From Ardenticatenaceae bacterium (GTDB lineage Bacteria > Chloroflexota > Anaerolineae > Promineifilales > Promineifilaceae): a stretch of DNA of 64,000 bases. Where the stretch lies: assembly GCA_020634245.1 (NCBI GenBank), contig JACKCC010000006.1:1-64000 (forward strand), read 5' to 3'. Positions 26,299 to 34,562 of this stretch are shown piece by piece. Position numbers and translations under genes: made by a program. Within the stretch, counting starts at the first letter, position 1, and every line of letters begins with the position of its first letter. The notes beneath the pieces were generated by a model. That model was not told the origin of the DNA. It saw only the letters and a list, made by a program, of their open reading frames with translations, and did not search any database.

Positions 26299-27099
26299 TC
26301 ACCGATAGTAATCGGCGATGGCTTGAATCAGGCCGTTGATTGTGTATTCAGATGGCACGATGGCCACATTCAGGCCGTTCGTTTCGGCTTCTTCGGCAGT
26401 GATGGGGCCTATACAGGCGATGACGGATTCGTCCAGTAAAGACCTCAAAGGTTTTGAAAACCTTTGAGGTCTGGCGGTGTCCAGAATTTTGAGGAAGTTA
26501 CGCACGCTGGAAGGGCTGGTGAAGGTGATGACGTCGAAACCTTGTTCCAGTTGGGCGAGGGCGTCGGGAGTGGGCACGGCCGTTACCGTATCGTACAAAG
26601 CCACATCATCCACCTCGGCACCCTGTCGGCGCAGCAAATCCACGATTTGCGGGCGGCCAATTTTGGCCCGTGGCAGCAGTATTTTCTGACCGGTCAGATC
26701 ACCCAAGCCGACGGCTAAAGCCTCGCCAGTGAATTCGTCGGGGGTAAAGTTGATGGCGATGTGGCGGGCTTGCAGGGCAACGGCCGTTGCCGATCCCACA
26801 GTCGCCACTCGCGGCATTTTTAGCCTCAAATCCAATTCATCTACCCGGCGGAAGAAAAATTCCACCGCGTTAACGCTAGTGAAAACTAGCCAATCGTACT
26901 GGTTCAGTTGGAATAAGGCACTGTCCAACGGTTCTGGTGGCAAAGCCACAAATTGGATGACCGGAAAGATAACTGGTTCGGCGCCCAATTGAGCCAACTT
27001 CTCGCCAAATGAAGCGGCCTGTTCTACGCTGCGGGTGATGACGATGCGTTTACCGGCTAGTGGCGACCGGCCAACCTTCACAAACAAATCATCAGACAT
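26299..27099 (-). CDS. hemD: uroporphyrinogen-III synthase with an in-frame palindromic insert
   Basis: A 266-residue two-domain enzyme that closes and flips the D ring of hydroxymethylbilane. Family features are the N-terminal GKRIVITRSVEQA, VFTSVNAVEFFF, and the C-terminal FDVITFTSPSSVRNFLKIL and ACIGPITAEEAETNGLNV. The sequence is poorly conserved in all HemD proteins, but operon position and folds agree. Between the helix ending FLKIL and SLLDESVIACIG, a perfect 33-base palindrome (26440-26472) encodes the in-frame residues RPQRFSKPLRS. The 5' end overlaps hemC by 8 bases. Confidence 0.92.
   Translation of the reverse strand: MSDDLFVKVGRSPLAGKRIVITRSVEQAASFGEKLAQLGAEPVIFPVIQFVALPPEPLDSALFQLNQYDWLVFTSVNAVEFFFRRVDELDLRLKMPRVATVGSATAVALQARHIAINFTPDEFTGEALAVGLGDLTGQKILLPRAKIGRPQIVDLLRRQGAEVDDVALYDTVTAVPTPDALAQLEQGFDVITFTSPSSVRNFLKILDTARPQRFSKPLRSLLDESVIACIGPITAEEAETNGLNVAIVPSEYTINGLIQAIADYYR
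26440..26472. repeat. 33-base perfect palindrome inside hemD coding sequence
   Basis: Arms AGACCTCAAAGGTTTT (26440-26455) and its complement (26457-26472) surround a single G. It keeps the hemD frame open and adds 11 codons. It resembles a protein-coding palindromic element of the kind known from Rickettsia. Confidence 0.85.
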
Positions 27100-28015
27100 G
27101 GGCTAAAATCTCTTGTGCGCCCTGGGCCAATGCTGCCTGAGCCAGTTTTTTGCCGAGCTTCCAGGCATCCCAGCCCGAATCAGTCAGGTGAATGAGGATT
27201 TGGCCGTCGGGCGAGCCAACAACGCCGGTCAGGTACAGGTCGCTGCCAGAATGGGTGGAATAAGCGGCGACGGGCGTCGAACAGCCGCCGGCCAAATGGT
27301 ACAGAAAGCTGCGCTCGGCTAGAACACAGGCACGAATTTCTGGCTGGTCGATGGCTTGCAGCAGGCGAAGGGTGGCACTGTCATCGGCGCGGCATTGGAC
27401 GGCCAGCGCACCCTGCCCCGGCGCGGGCAGCATCGCCGTTAAGGGCAGCCATTGGCTGATGTGGTCATCGAGACCCAGGCGGGTGATGCCGGCGGCGGCC
27501 AGAACCGCGGCGTCGTAATTGCCCTCCAGCACTTTGCGCACGCGCGTACCTACGTTGCCGCGAATGGATTGAATCTGCAAATCGGGGCGGGCGGCCAGCA
27601 GTTGAGCCTGACGGCGCAGGCTGCTGGTTCCCACAACTGCACCTTCGGGTAACGTTTCCAGCGTCCACTTGTTTTTGGCTATCAAGACGTCACGAACGTC
27701 GGCCCGGCCAATGATAGCGCCCAGGGTCAGTCCATCGGCGTCTTCAACGGGCAAGTCTTTAAGGGAATGGACAGCCAGTTGGATACGGCCGTCTCTTAAT
27801 GCCTCTTCCAACTCCAACGTAAATAACCCTTTGCCGCCGATTTGGGGCAGCGGTTTGTCCAGGGTTTTGTCGCCTTTGGTCACAAACGGCTCGATTTGAA
27901 CGGCCAGATCGGGCCAGGCGGCTTGTAGCTTGTCGCGGATGTGGTGCGTTTGCCACATGGCCAGCTCCGACGTCCGGCTGCCGATGGTGAGTTCAGTAAC
28001 TGTTGTTGGCATCAT
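27092..28015 (-). CDS. hemC: hydroxymethylbilane synthase (porphobilinogen deaminase)
   Basis: A 307-residue enzyme polymerising four porphobilinogens on a dipyrromethane cofactor. Seen: the N-terminal IGSRTSELAMWQ, HSLKDLP with catalytic Asp87, SLRRQAQLLAARPDLQIQSIRGNVGTR split across the active site, and the cofactor-attachment Cys245 in AGGCSTPV. It abuts hemA (adjacent base) and overlaps hemD by 8 bases, so it is translationally coupled. Confidence 0.97.
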   Translation of the reverse strand: MMPTTVTELTIGSRTSELAMWQTHHIRDKLQAAWPDLAVQIEPFVTKGDKTLDKPLPQIGGKGLFTLELEEALRDGRIQLAVHSLKDLPVEDADGLTLGAIIGRADVRDVLIAKNKWTLETLPEGAVVGTSSLRRQAQLLAARPDLQIQSIRGNVGTRVRKVLEGNYDAAVLAAAGITRLGLDDHISQWLPLTAMLPAPGQGALAVQCRADDSATLRLLQAIDQPEIRACVLAERSFLYHLAGGCSTPVAAYSTHSGSDLYLTGVVGSPDGQILIHLTDSGWDAWKLGKKLAQAALAQGAQEILAHV

Positions 28016-29341
28016 TTAGCTCTCTTCTCTAGCTTCCTCTAGTCCAAAAAGGTGGCGGGCGGTGGCGACATATTCGGCGGAACGGCCGTTGCTGGCCTGT
28101 TCTTTAACGCGAATCGTCGGTTCGTGCAGCAGTTTGTTGACCAATGAGCGGGACAGATATTGCAAATGGACCGCCACCTGCGGGTCAACGTCGCCCAAAT
28201 GGCGCAGGGTTCGTTCCAGCTCGCGCTGGCGAATTTCTTCGGCTTTTTGCCGCAAATCGGTGATGAACGGTTTGGCGGCTAGTTCGCGGAGTTGGTTGGT
28301 TAGATTTGTTTGTTCTTCGGCGATGATGGCTTCCACGCGAGGCACTTCCCGCTGCCGTGCCGCCAACGCTTTGTCCAACTTGTCCTGCAAATCATCCACG
28401 TCAAAGAGAATCACGCCGGGAATTAGAGCAGCCTGTGGGTCGATGTCACGAGGCACAGCAATATCAATGAGCACCAGGGCACGGCCGTTCCGCTTTTCCA
28501 TCAACCGTTCAATCAACGCCGCATCCAAAATAAAATGGGGCGCGCCGGTGGCACTGATAACGATGTCGGCGGTGAGCAGTTGTTCCCCAAGCTCGTCCAA
28601 TCCGCGAGCTGTCCCCCCTAATCGATCCGTTAGTAATTGAGCACGGGGGCAGGTGCGATTGACGACCGTCACCGCGCTGATTTGGCGGGCTTGCAGTGCC
28701 TTCAACGCCAGTTCAGCCATTTCGCCGGCGCCGATGATAACGGCCGTTTTGTCAGCCAGCGATCCGGCGGCGGTTTGAGCCAGAGCAATGGCTACCGAGC
28801 TGATACTGGCCGGGTTGCTGCTGATGGCTGTTTCCGTGCGGGCGCGTTTACCGGCGCGGATGGCGGCCTCGAACAGGCGGCGCAGAACTGGCCCGGCGGC
28901 GTGAGTTTGGGCGGCGGCGGTGTAGGCGCTGTTGACCTGGCCCAAAATTTGTGGTTCGCCCAAAACCAGCGAATCCAGTCCGGCGGTGACGCGCATGAGG
29001 TAGTCGATGGCAGTTTGACCGGTGTAAAAGTAGAGGTGGTTGGCGAATACGGCCGTGTCCACCCCGCGCAGTTCCGACAAAAATTGGGTTAACAGTTGGC
29101 GGATATGAGGCCGGACAGCATCTACGTGAGCGTATAGTTCGACCCGATTGCAGGTAGAGAGGATGACTAATTCGTTTATGCCGGGGAAACGGCCGTTTTC
29201 GCCCAACGCGGTTTCTTCCCGGAAAGTCTGCAATAAACCATTTAGGTCGGTGAGGGAACAGCTTAACTGCTCACGCAAAGCCACCGGCGCTGTGTGATGG
29301 CTTAATCCCAGGCAAACGATTTGGGTTAAAGAGATAGTCAT
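28016..29341 (-). CDS. hemA: glutamyl-tRNA reductase
   Basis: A 441-residue NADPH enzyme that reduces glutamyl-tRNA to glutamate-1-semialdehyde, the committed step of C5-pathway tetrapyrrole synthesis. The nucleophilic Cys64 lies in VILSTCNRVELYA, with GLSHHTAPVALRE at the N-terminus, the NADP-binding VIIGAGEMAELALKAL in the middle, and a C-terminal dimerisation helix ending in a charged tail. Its presence with hemL shows that the C5 route is used, not ALA synthase. Confidence 0.97.
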   Translation of the reverse strand: MTISLTQIVCLGLSHHTAPVALREQLSCSLTDLNGLLQTFREETALGENGRFPGINELVILSTCNRVELYAHVDAVRPHIRQLLTQFLSELRGVDTAVFANHLYFYTGQTAIDYLMRVTAGLDSLVLGEPQILGQVNSAYTAAAQTHAAGPVLRRLFEAAIRAGKRARTETAISSNPASISSVAIALAQTAAGSLADKTAVIIGAGEMAELALKALQARQISAVTVVNRTCPRAQLLTDRLGGTARGLDELGEQLLTADIVISATGAPHFILDAALIERLMEKRNGRALVLIDIAVPRDIDPQAALIPGVILFDVDDLQDKLDKALAARQREVPRVEAIIAEEQTNLTNQLRELAAKPFITDLRQKAEEIRQRELERTLRHLGDVDPQVAVHLQYLSRSLVNKLLHEPTIRVKEQASNGRSAEYVATARHLFGLEEAREES

Positions 29342-29376
29342 TAGTCAGGTAGTCGAGTAGTTGAGTAGTCGAATGG

Positions 29377-30729
29377 TTACACGGATCGGGAGAAAATTTG
29401 GGTTTCCGGTTTGTTGCGTCGCAGACGGAGGTCGAGGGCCAGGGCCGCGTTGCGCAGGAACGGCCGTCCCCTTTCGGTTAGCTGCATCTCCCGCCCGGCA
29501 AATGTGACCAGGCCGTCTTCGACCATGGGGGCCAAAAAGCGGCGGGCGTCTTCGGCCTGGGTTTCGTCTTTCAAAGTGACGTGCAGTTGGGTCATAAATT
29601 GCAAGATTTGCTCCCGCTGCCGCTGGTCTTCTTTATCCAGCAAATGGCCGCGCATGGTGGGAATCTCACCGGCCAGAACGCGCCCTTTGTAATCGTTCAA
29701 GCCCTTTTCGTTTTGATGGAAGCAGGTTGGCGCTTCGGAAATGGAGCTGACGCCCAGCCCCAGCAGCACGTCGGTACGCTGGTCGGTGTAGCCCATAAAG
29801 TTGCGGTGGAGACGGCCGTTCGCAAACGCCTGGGCCATCGCATCATCGGGCAAAGCAAAATGGTCCAATCCCATTTCCACATAACCCGCTTCCAGGAAAA
29901 TGGCCCGCGCTGCCTCGTACAAAGCCCGCTTCTCCGCACCCTGCGGCAAATCTTCTTCGGTGAACAGCCGGTGGGCCTTCTTAACCCAGGGTACAAAAGC
30001 AAAGCTGTACAAGGCAATACGGTCTGGTCGCATATCCACCGTAATTTCTGCCGACCGTTTGATTTTTTCCAAGGTTTGGCCGGGCAAGCCGTAAATCAAA
30101 TCATGATTGACCGATTCGTAACCCAATTCCCGCGCCACTTCAGTGACGCGACGGGTCATCGCTTCTGGCTGGATGCGGTTGATCAGCCGCTGCACTTCCG
30201 GGTCATAATCCTGCACGCCCATGCTTAACCGCTGAAAGCCCAGTTCGCGCAGCACTTCGAGCTGTTCCGGGCTGGTTACGCGTGGACCAACCTCGATAGA
30301 ACCCTCGAAATCGCCCCGGTCGATGGTCATTTGGGCCATGAGCGGCTCTAGCAGCTTTTTCAAACTAGCGGCCGAGAAAAAAGTGGGCGTGCCGCCGCCC
30401 AAATGGATTTGTTTGATGGGTGTGGTGGCTAATTGAGGAATTTGCGCCCGGTACAGTTCCCATTCTTTGTGGAGGACTTCGGTATAGCTGATTTCGTTGT
30501 CGTGATTATGGGTGATGAAGGTATTACAGCCACAAAAAGTACACAAGGCTTCACAAAAGGGGATGTGAATGTACATCGACCAAGCGGTCTCTTTTTGCCG
30601 GAAGGCTTGCTGCAAGGCTGTGATCCATTGTTCGGTGGTGGGATCATCCTGCCAGTAGGGGACTGTGGGATAGCTGGTATAGCGAGGTGCGAGTACATCA
30701 TATTTGGCCATTAAATCGATTCGATTCAT
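29377..30729 (-). CDS. hemN: oxygen-independent coproporphyrinogen III dehydrogenase
   Basis: A 450-residue radical-SAM enzyme that decarboxylates coproporphyrinogen III to protoporphyrinogen IX. The cluster cysteines are Cys59, Cys63 and Cys66 in PFCEALCTFCGC, with the additional HemN-type Cys68. HLGGGTPTF and the C-terminal HemN domain (PTCFHQNEKGLNDYKGRVLAG) support true HemN rather than HemW. ATG 30729 has AAGGAA upstream. It is the first gene of the heme run, and two operator-like palindromes lie 108-144 bases upstream of it. With HemY this gives a mixed oxygen-independent/oxygen-dependent route. Confidence 0.95.
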   Translation of the reverse strand: MNRIDLMAKYDVLAPRYTSYPTVPYWQDDPTTEQWITALQQAFRQKETAWSMYIHIPFCEALCTFCGCNTFITHNHDNEISYTEVLHKEWELYRAQIPQLATTPIKQIHLGGGTPTFFSAASLKKLLEPLMAQMTIDRGDFEGSIEVGPRVTSPEQLEVLRELGFQRLSMGVQDYDPEVQRLINRIQPEAMTRRVTEVARELGYESVNHDLIYGLPGQTLEKIKRSAEITVDMRPDRIALYSFAFVPWVKKAHRLFTEEDLPQGAEKRALYEAARAIFLEAGYVEMGLDHFALPDDAMAQAFANGRLHRNFMGYTDQRTDVLLGLGVSSISEAPTCFHQNEKGLNDYKGRVLAGEIPTMRGHLLDKEDQRQREQILQFMTQLHVTLKDETQAEDARRFLAPMVEDGLVTFAGREMQLTERGRPFLRNAALALDLRLRRNKPETQIFSRSV

Positions 30730-30836
30730 GAAGATTTCCTTCGCTTTGAAATGACGCCAAAATTTATCATAAAACTAATTAAATATTAGTAAATCTATAC
30801 ACTTTTTAATCTTAACGCAATGTTTTTGTGACAACA

Positions 30837-30873
30837 GTGACAAATGGCAGGGGCATTGCGTGTCATTTGTCAT
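30837..30873 (-). promoter_or_regulatory. paired TGAC-N4-GTCA operator-like sites upstream of hemN
   Basis: GTGAC-AAAT-GGCAG at 30837-30850 and GTGTC-ATTT-GTCAT at 30860-30873 (the latter best read on the minus strand as ATGAC-AAAT-GACAC) have centres 23 bases apart. They lie in the 251-base gap between feoC and hemN. An AT-rich stretch suited to a promoter lies between them and hemN (30775-30830). Confidence 0.5.
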
Positions 30874-30980
30874 GAGTCGGTATGCGGCAATTAAAGCGCC
30901 AGGGAGGCAAAATTTTAGCCGTATGAGGTTAATTAATCGATTGTATGGGGCAGGAATTGATGAGCTGGAGGGCTGTTTCT

Positions 30981-31223
30981 CTAGTTGGCCAGTGCATAGC
31001 CGGTCATTGAAACGGTGGGGCTGGTGGCGCAAAAATGTTCCAGCGGGCAAGAATCGCAGCCAGCGCAGCCGCTGGTTACCACTACTAGCCGACCGCGCTG
31101 GACCAACGTCAGCAGCATTTGGTCCAGCAGCGCCTGTGACACATCCAAATGGCTGCGGATTACTTCTTTGGACAGTGTGCGGCCCTGGTACGCTTCAAAC
31201 AAATCCAAAATTTCGCGTAACAT
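30981..31223 (-). CDS. feoC: FeoC-like winged-helix protein with cysteine cluster
   Basis: An 80-residue protein starting at ATG 31223, which overlaps the feoB stop (ATGA). The N-terminal half is a small winged helix (MLREILDLFEAYQGRTLSKEVIRSHLDVSQALLDQML in shape). The wing carries four cysteines in GCAGCDSCPLEHFC, the arrangement that binds an iron-sulfur cluster in FeoC. FeoC modulates FeoB activity or stability in ferrous iron uptake. Position and overlap with feoB make the assignment firm. Confidence 0.85.
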   Translation of the reverse strand: MLREILDLFEAYQGRTLSKEVIRSHLDVSQALLDQMLLTLVQRGRLVVVTSGCAGCDSCPLEHFCATSPTVSMTGYALAN

Positions 31224-32908
31224 CAGGTCGCTCCCAACAGCTTGCCGCCCTGGTAGATGAGTACGGCCAGCGTCCAGGGCACAGCCAGCATGATGAACAT
31301 CGAGAACAGCGCCCAACGCCAGCCAAATTCATTGACCTGCGCGCTGATGGTAGGCAGACAGGGAATGTAAAGCAAGACGAAAATCATAAAAGCGAAGGCG
31401 GTCAACGGCGTGAAGGCAGCTTGCAGCGCTGTTGTCAGGGCTGTTTCTTGGCCATCGTTGTTGGTGGCGAATAGGGTCAGGCCGGGCGTCAGTGTTTCCA
31501 ACAGTTCTTTTCCGGCATCAATTGTGGCGGTGACGAAGCCCAAGGTGATTTGTTGGATGTCGTCGCGGAAGGTGGGGGGAACGGCCGTGTCTCCACCACT
31601 ATCTACCTCACCCACATAAACTTGCGCCATCGTTGAAACCACCATCTCCTTAGCCAGCAGCCCGGTCAGCAGCGCCCCCGTTTGCTGCCATTGGCCAAAT
31701 CCGGCCGGAGCAAAAACAGGCGCAACGGTATTGCTAAAGCGGCCAAAATAACTATCGCGCGTTGAGGTTACACCCCAGGGCAGGTTCATCAAAGCCCAAA
31801 AGACAATCGTCCCGGCCAGGATAAATGTCCCGGCCTTGCGCACAAACGAGGCTGACTGTTCCCAGGCATAATTCAACACGCGGCGCGGCGAGGGCAAGCG
31901 GTAGGCGGGCATTTCCATCAACAAAATGCCCGGCGGCGAATCCTTGAAGACCGTCCGCGACAAAATTGTGCCCACCAGCGCGGCCATGAGGATGCCGATC
32001 ATGTACAGCGACCAGATGACCAGGTCGCCGTTATGGGGGAAAAAAGCCAGGCCAAAGATGACGTAAACCGGCAGCCGGGCGGAGCAGGACATGAAGGGGA
32101 TGAGCAGGCCGGTCAAAATGCGGGCCGGTCGGTTTTCGATGGTGCGGGTGGCGTAGATGGCCGGCACGTTGCAGCCAAAGCCTAAAATCATGGGGACGAA
32201 GGAACGGCCGTGCAGTCCCAACTTGGCCATAAACCGATCCGTCACAAAAGCTGCCCGCGCCAGATAGCCGCTGTCCTCCAAAATGGCCAGGGCTATGTAC
32301 ATGACCAGCAGCCCCGGCAAAAAGACCAATACGCCGCCCACGCCGGCAATAATGCCGTCAGTAACCAGCGAGATCAGCCAGACAGGCGCGTGTACCCATT
32401 CTAGCAAGGCTGTGACCCATGAGGTGATCGGGCCGCTAATGATGCCATCGATGTAGTTCAGGTAGGGTGCAGAAACATTTTGCACCAAATTGAAAACCAG
32501 GTACATCAAAGCCAGGAAGATAGGAATGCCCAGCCATTTGTGGATGATGATCCGATCAATGCGGTCAGACAGACTGGTGACAGCCGGCGGACGGCTGATG
32601 ACTTCTTGCACTAATTCGTGGACGCGTTGGTAGCGGGCATCGGTGATGGCGATGTCCACGTCTTCGCCGAAGTGGGTTTGTAGGCGGGATTGGCTGGCAG
32701 CTAAAGCTGACTCGATAGCGGTGTGTTGTCCATTGGCGATGGTTTCTAGCAAGCTGGTGTCGCCTTCCAGGAGTTGGATGGCCAGCCAGCGGTGGGGGAT
32801 ACGGCCGTTCACGCCCACCTCGGCCATCACCCCCACCAAATGTTCGATTTCCGCTTCAATTGCGGGGCTATAAGTGATCACAGTGGTCGACGAAGTGGAC
32901 ACGCTCAC
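31223..32908 (-). CDS. feoB: FeoB membrane permease part (separate reading frame)
   Basis: A 561-residue integral membrane protein carrying the FeoB core: helical spacer (HRWLAIQLLEGD), then two Gate domains (GGVLVFLPGLLVMYIALAILEDSGYLARAAFVTD, GFGCNVPAI, and GLLAKEMVVSTMAQVY) and C-terminal helices with LLYIPCLPTI. The Gate Cys and Glu residues are present. The start is GTG 32908, directly preceded by an in-frame TAG, with AAGG seven bases upstream. The GTPase domain is encoded by the overlapping upstream gene in another frame (41-base overlap). Either FeoB works as two coupled polypeptides or a single-base error splits one gene. Confidence 0.93.
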   Translation of the reverse strand: MSVSTSSTTVITYSPAIEAEIEHLVGVMAEVGVNGRIPHRWLAIQLLEGDTSLLETIANGQHTAIESALAASQSRLQTHFGEDVDIAITDARYQRVHELVQEVISRPPAVTSLSDRIDRIIIHKWLGIPIFLALMYLVFNLVQNVSAPYLNYIDGIISGPITSWVTALLEWVHAPVWLISLVTDGIIAGVGGVLVFLPGLLVMYIALAILEDSGYLARAAFVTDRFMAKLGLHGRSFVPMILGFGCNVPAIYATRTIENRPARILTGLLIPFMSCSARLPVYVIFGLAFFPHNGDLVIWSLYMIGILMAALVGTILSRTVFKDSPPGILLMEMPAYRLPSPRRVLNYAWEQSASFVRKAGTFILAGTIVFWALMNLPWGVTSTRDSYFGRFSNTVAPVFAPAGFGQWQQTGALLTGLLAKEMVVSTMAQVYVGEVDSGGDTAVPPTFRDDIQQITLGFVTATIDAGKELLETLTPGLTLFATNNDGQETALTTALQAAFTPLTAFAFMIFVLLYIPCLPTISAQVNEFGWRWALFSMFIMLAVPWTLAVLIYQGGKLLGAT

Positions 32909-33455
32909 CTAAACACCTTTCTCCTGCTTTGTACAAGTCAACAAATTGGCTTTCGCGCCTCTGGGTGAACTGCCACAGCGCCTGCCGCAGCTCATCCAAT
33001 CCTTCGCCACGACCGGCGGCCGCGCAAATAATGGGGATACCGCCCAGGAGTTGAGAGAGTTTTTGTTGGTTAACGGCCGTGCCGTTGCGCTCGGCCACAT
33101 CATGCATATTTAGGACGACGATGAGGGGAACGGCCGTTTCCAGGATTTGCATTGTCAGGTACAAATTACGTTCCAGATTGGTCACATCCAGTACGTTGAC
33201 AACCACATCCGGCTTTTCTAGCACGATGTAATCGCGGGCCACTTCCTCATCGGGCGAATAAGCCGATAGGCTGTACGTCCCCGGCAGATCAATCAATTCT
33301 ACACACAGGCCGCGATCGTGGTAGCAGCCCTCTTTCTTGGCCACCGTCTTACCCGGCCAATTGCCCACATGTTGATTAGAACCGGTCAAAGCGTTAAAAA
33401 TTGTACTCTTGCCCGTATTGGGATTCCCCGCTAACGCGACACGTAATCTCATCAT
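32868..33455 (-). CDS. FeoB GTPase domain (separate reading frame)
   Basis: A 195-residue G protein from ATG 33455. G1 GNPNTGKST, G2 region with WPGKTVAKKEG, G3 DLPGTYSLSAYS, G4 NMHDVAE and G5-like ICAAAG are all present, as in the cytosolic N-terminal domain of FeoB that gates ferrous iron transport. The frame ends after ~30 further residues while the permease part begins within it in another frame. Translation of the permease would be coupled to this gene by the overlap. A normal FeoB would join the two near this point. Confidence 0.92.
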   Translation of the reverse strand: MMRLRVALAGNPNTGKSTIFNALTGSNQHVGNWPGKTVAKKEGCYHDRGLCVELIDLPGTYSLSAYSPDEEVARDYIVLEKPDVVVNVLDVTNLERNLYLTMQILETAVPLIVVLNMHDVAERNGTAVNQQKLSQLLGGIPIICAAAGRGEGLDELRQALWQFTQRRESQFVDLYKAGERCLGERVHFVDHCDHL

Positions 33456-33482
33456 CAGATATTTATCCACAGATTTCGTCTC

Positions 33483-33564
33483 TGTCATTTCGATGAGCAA
33501 AGCGAAGAGAAATCTTTACCCGCTAGTCCGTTGAGAAGGATTTCTCTCTGCGGTCGAAATGACA
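33483..33564. repeat. inverted repeat between feoA and feoB
   Basis: TGTCATTTCGA at 33483-33493 is complementary to 33554-33564; inside are GAGAAATC/GATTTCTC arms. The phrase TGTCATTTCGA...GAAATCTTT is a dispersed hairpin repeat seen in many bacteria. It fills the feoA-feoB gap and could attenuate feoB expression. Confidence 0.7.
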
Positions 33565-33574
33565 CAAGAAATCA

Positions 33575-33805
33575 TTAAATCGTGGCTACACACAGTTTGT
33601 GGGCGATACCGCGACCCAAAGCAATGCGCGAATTACGTACCGAAACCAGAATCGGTCCGCCCGAATCCTGAACAATCACCATTTCCACACCCGGCGTCAG
33701 GCCTAGTTCGGCCAGCCGGTGCATCAACCGTTTACCGCCATGCACGTTAACCAGTCGCAGATTTTGCCCGCTGGGAGCCATTGTTAAAGCAATAGGGGAT
33801 TCCAT
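33575..33805 (-). CDS. feoA: FeoA ferrous iron transport accessory protein
   Basis: A 76-residue SH3-like domain protein; ATG 33805 has GAGG six bases upstream. The core pattern VHGGKRLMHRLAELGLTPGVEMVIV, then GGPILVSVRNSRIALGRGIA, matches FeoA. It interacts with FeoB at the inner face of the membrane. It follows the DtxR-type regulator by one base and precedes feoB, so the three are one unit. Confidence 0.93.
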   Translation of the reverse strand: MESPIALTMAPSGQNLRLVNVHGGKRLMHRLAELGLTPGVEMVIVQDSGGPILVSVRNSRIALGRGIAHKLCVATI

Positions 33806-33806
33806 G

Positions 33807-34478
33807 TTACGCCTCATTGATAGGTTTTACGAAAATGTGGGCGGCTACTTCCTGTCCCAGAGCATGGGTCTGGCCATCAATATCGACCATGATCGGACCG
33901 TTGAAAGGGGCGATTTCGGTTACTACCAGGCGATGGCCGGGAATAACGTTGTGCATCGCCAAATATTCTAGCAGCAAATTACTTTCCGGGTGAATCCGTT
34001 CGATCACGCCGCTGTCACCAGGAACAAGGTCGCTTAGGGTGTGACTGAGCGTCATCGTTAAGCGCCGTCCTGCCTCCGGGATGGGATTGCCATGTGGGCA
34101 GGTTTCTGGGTTACCCAGAAAATCGGCTAACGCATTGGTCACTTCAGGGTCAGTGGCATGTTCCAGGCGGCAGGCAACATCGTGGACCTTCTCCCAGGGA
34201 ATATGCAAGTGATCCACCAGGAACCGTTCCCACAAACGGTGGCTGCGGATAATTTCGCTGGCATGATGGCAGCCATCATCGGTGAGCTGGACGCCTTTGT
34301 AAGGGGTGTGCGTAACCAAATTGTGGTCTTCTAACCGGTGAATCATCTCCGTTGCCGAGACTGTGGAGACTTCCAGGCGGCGAGCCAGGGCCGAAATTGG
34401 AACTGGCTCGTTGCCATCGGTTAATTCCCGGATAGTTTTAAGGTACATTTCTGTACTTTCATTAAAAGATTCATGCAT
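33807..34478 (-). CDS. DtxR/MntR-family metal-dependent repressor
   Basis: A 223-residue regulator. The N-terminal winged helix (NESTEMYLKTIRELT, VSTVSATEMIHRLEDHNLV) is followed by the metal-binding dimerisation domain (RLEHATDPEVTNALADFL, with CPHGNPIPE typical of the iron-type members), and residues ~150-223 form an SH3/FeoA-like third domain. It is cotranscribed with feoA and feoB, so iron sensing is the best guess. A near-perfect palindrome 40 bases upstream of its start looks like its own operator, implying iron-dependent autorepression. Confidence 0.92.
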   Translation of the reverse strand: MHESFNESTEMYLKTIRELTDGNEPVPISALARRLEVSTVSATEMIHRLEDHNLVTHTPYKGVQLTDDGCHHASEIIRSHRLWERFLVDHLHIPWEKVHDVACRLEHATDPEVTNALADFLGNPETCPHGNPIPEAGRRLTMTLSHTLSDLVPGDSGVIERIHPESNLLLEYLAMHNVIPGHRLVVTEIAPFNGPIMVDIDGQTHALGQEVAAHIFVKPINEA

Positions 34479-34517
34479 ACTGTTTTACCCGCAGTAGTTG
34501 GTTAGCCAAAATATGAT

Positions 34518-34537
34518 TTATAAGGTTAACCTAATAA
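34518..34537 (-). promoter_or_regulatory. DtxR/IdeR-like operator
   Basis: The 20-base sequence TTATAAGGTTAACCTAATAA is symmetrical in 9 of 10 pairs around GTTAAC. It resembles the AGGTTAG/CTAACCT half-sites known for DtxR and IdeR. It lies about 40 bases before the start of the DtxR-type gene, where a bound repressor would cover the promoter. Confidence 0.75.
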
Positions 34538-34562
34538 TACCCATAAAGGCAAGCCCGTCAAA

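Noticed and set aside
30981..31316. Extended start for the FeoC-like gene at 31316
   Set aside because: The added 31 residues are the shadow of the feoB 3' end; ATG 31223 overlaps the feoB stop and begins the winged helix.
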